Assembly (NCBI GenBank): GCA_016763815.1
Contig: JAESTB010000054.1
Location: forward strand, 1-21,529
From: Arenicella sp.
GTDB taxonomy: Bacteria > Pseudomonadota > Gammaproteobacteria > Arenicellales > Arenicellaceae
Direction of reading: 5' to 3'
Length of the DNA: 21,529 nt
Positions within the stretch are counted from its first letter, which is position 1, and each line of letters starts with the position of its first letter. The position numbers and the translations under genes were made by a program. Shown one piece after another: positions 19,928 to 21,529 of this stretch. The notes beneath the pieces were generated by a model. That model saw only the letters and a program-made list of their open reading frames with translations, did not search any database and had not been told where the DNA came from.

Positions 19928-21345
19928 TACCAGTAATTTTATCAGGTGGGGTGGGGTCTAGGCTTTGGCCTTTGTCTCGTGGCAAGTACCCTAAACAATT
20001 CTTGTGTCTGGTCGATCCAAAGCTGAGTATGTTGCAGCAAACCGTCGGCCGCTCTATCGGCATAGATGGTATTGGGCCTAGCGTGATTGTGTGCAATCAA
20101 GAGCATCGATTCATGGTTGGCGAGCAACTTCAGCAGGTTGGTATCAAGGATGCACAAATACTACTTGAGTCTGAGGGGCGCAATACCGCTCCCGCTATAG
20201 CGTTGGCCGCGTTGTCGGTGGCCGAAAAAAATCCGAATGAGCTGATGTTGGTGATGCCTGCAGACCATGTCATTAGAGATTTAGATGCATTTCATAAGGC
20301 CATTAATGTGGCTAGCGCTCTGGCAAAAGAGGGGAGTTTAGTTACCTTCGGAATTGTCCCTCAAGGCCCAGAGACAGGATATGGTTATATCAAAGCAGGA
20401 GTTGGTAAGGACGGCGGGTTTGATGTTGCTGAGTTTAAAGAGAAGCCTGATAAGAAGACCGCACAGCAGTATATTGAAAGTGGCGATTACTATTGGAACG
20501 GCGGTATATTTGTGTTTACCGCATCGGCCTTTTTAGAGGAGCTTAAACGTTTTGAGCCTGAGGTATACGATGCCGCAGAAAAAGCGATGTCAAAGGCGAT
20601 ACCAGATCTCGATTTTATCCGCATTGACGAAGTTGCATTTGCGAGTAGCCCATCAATCTCGATTGACTACGCCGTAATGGAAAGAACCGCTAAGGCAAAG
20701 ATGGTGGCGCTCGACGCGGGTTGGAATGATGTCGGTTCATGGTCCGCGTTGTGGGATGTCTCAGATAAAGATGAGAACGGCAACGCGATTACTGGTGATG
20801 TGATTGTTGTCGATACTCGAAACTCCCACATCTATTCCGAAAACAAACTTGTTTCTGTAGTTGGGGTTGATAATTTAGTCGTAGTCGAGACAGATGATGA
20901 GGTGCTGGTGACCGATAGAGACCATTCGCAGAATGTCAAAGCAATTGTTAATCAACTGGAATCATTAAAGCGAACTCAAATAAGTCATCATCGAAAAGTG
21001 TACCGACCCTGGGGATGGTATGACTCTATAGACTCAGGAGACCGCTTTCAAGTGAAGCGAATTCAAGTTAAACCGGGTGCCAAGCTTTCGGTTCAAATGC
21101 ATCACTACCGAGCGGAGCATTGGGTGGTCGTAAGAGGAATGGCTGAGATACTCAATGGTGAACAAACAATAGTGCTAAAAGAAAATCAATCGACCTATAT
21201 ACCGATAGGTGCTAAGCATTCTTTACGCAACCCTAGTGAAACGGAAGTTCTCGAAATTATCGAGGTTCAATCAGGCTCCTATCTCGGTGAAGACGACATT
21301 GTTCGCTTTGAAGATAACTACGGGCGCGCAGGTACAAATAAGTAG
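19924..21345 (+). CDS. manC: Bifunctional mannose-1-phosphate guanylyltransferase / mannose-6-phosphate isomerase
   Basis: A two-domain enzyme like AlgA and ManC. The N-terminal part makes GDP-mannose from mannose-1-phosphate and GTP; the C-terminal cupin (type II isomerase) makes mannose-6-phosphate from fructose-6-phosphate. The pyrophosphorylase signature GGVGSRLWPLSRGKYPKQF is at residues 8-26. The cupin starts near RPWGWYDS and contains Q391, H393, E398 and H399 in QMHHYRAEHW. The GTG at 19924 is chosen: it overlaps the fcl stop (GTGA) and has GAGGA (19911-19915) 8 nt upstream. It gives 473 residues, normal for the family; the frame is open further upstream inside fcl. Together with gmd and fcl it supplies GDP-mannose and GDP-fucose. 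Phosphomannomutase is not in the window. Confidence 0.96.
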   Translation: MIPVILSGGVGSRLWPLSRGKYPKQFLCLVDPKLSMLQQTVGRSIGIDGIGPSVIVCNQEHRFMVGEQLQQVGIKDAQILLESEGRNTAPAIALAALSVAEKNPNELMLVMPADHVIRDLDAFHKAINVASALAKEGSLVTFGIVPQGPETGYGYIKAGVGKDGGFDVAEFKEKPDKKTAQQYIESGDYYWNGGIFVFTASAFLEELKRFEPEVYDAAEKAMSKAIPDLDFIRIDEVAFASSPSISIDYAVMERTAKAKMVALDAGWNDVGSWSALWDVSDKDENGNAITGDVIVVDTRNSHIYSENKLVSVVGVDNLVVVETDDEVLVTDRDHSQNVKAIVNQLESLKRTQISHHRKVYRPWGWYDSIDSGDRFQVKRIQVKPGAKLSVQMHHYRAEHWVVVRGMAEILNGEQTIVLKENQSTYIPIGAKHSLRNPSETEVLEIIEVQSGSYLGEDDIVRFEDNYGRAGTNK

Positions 21346-21430
21346 AACGCTTCATCGCGCGATTTTATAAAGAAAAATCTACCCCAATATGGCGTGTTTG
21401 CTAGCTTTGCTGAATGCCGAGTAGTCGTAT

Positions 21431-21486
21431 AGTGAAATGAATGAAAAAAGGTGTTGACGGGCCTCTAGATATCAGTAGAATGCGCC
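21431..21486 (+). promoter_or_regulatory. Stable-RNA (rRNA P1 type) promoter
   Basis: TTGACG (21454-21459), a 16-nt spacer, TAGAAT (21476-21481) and the GC-rich discriminator GCGCC (21482-21486) reproduce the pattern of rRNA P1 promoters. An A-rich stretch (21431-21450) just upstream fits an UP element. The GCGCC discriminator and 16-nt spacer are the features that make such promoters sensitive to ppGpp and to the initiating nucleotide. An rRNA or tRNA operon should follow beyond the window end. A short hairpin, CTTCT (21486-21490) / AGAAG (21501-21505), lies in the first transcribed bases. Confidence 0.75.
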
Positions 21487-21529
21487 TTCTTCGAGACAGC
21501 AGAAGCGCTTTTAAAGTGCTGAAAACGGC

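Noticed and set aside
21354..21363. Palindrome ATCGCGCGAT after manC as a terminator
   Set aside because: The centre leaves no room for a loop and no T run follows closely.

Overview
The window reads as chromosomal DNA of a gammaproteobacterium with moderate GC content, probably marine. The evidence is the gene order DUF6776-like / bactofilin / erpA / anmK / M23 peptidase / tyrS, which matches the neighbourhood known from Pseudomonas and relatives, together with proteins close to gammaproteobacterial homologues (ErpA, GDP-fucose synthase, bifunctional ManC). No species is assigned. No tRNA, rRNA body, insertion sequence, integrase or CRISPR array is visible.

Bases 1-8274 are housekeeping. 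rplM-rpsI encode ribosomal proteins L13 and S9. argC (arginine synthesis) follows after terminator-like hairpins and a candidate promoter. Next come a membrane-anchored DUF6776-like protein, a bactofilin and erpA (Fe-S carrier), all on the plus strand. On the minus strand an M23 murein peptidase and anmK (anhydromuramic acid kinase) form a cell-wall pair. tyrS is divergent from them and has four tandem 24-bp units at its 5' end.

Bases 8275-21345 look accessory. They hold a possibly structured leader ahead of an orphan ATP-grasp gene, an exported protein with a degenerate OmpA-like domain, an IclR-type regulator on the minus strand, and a small unknown ORF (65 aa) with a strong ribosome binding site and a strong terminator. 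A three-gene membrane molybdoenzyme operon follows, best read as soeABC, the quinone-linked cytoplasmic sulfite dehydrogenase. Then come a divergent folD and a compact operon gmd-fcl-manC, which makes GDP-mannose and GDP-L-fucose for surface glycans.

The window ends in a promoter with every hallmark of an rRNA P1 promoter: A-rich upstream element, TTGACG, 16-bp spacer, TAGAAT and GCGCC discriminator. In Pseudomonas aeruginosa tyrS lies directly before an rRNA operon, so the 13 kb between tyrS and this promoter may be an insertion into an ancestral tyrS-rrn junction. No clearly new defence or mobile system was seen. The most promising undescribed elements are the leader at 8371-8478, the tyrS repeat, the 65-aa ORF and the degenerate OmpA-like protein.
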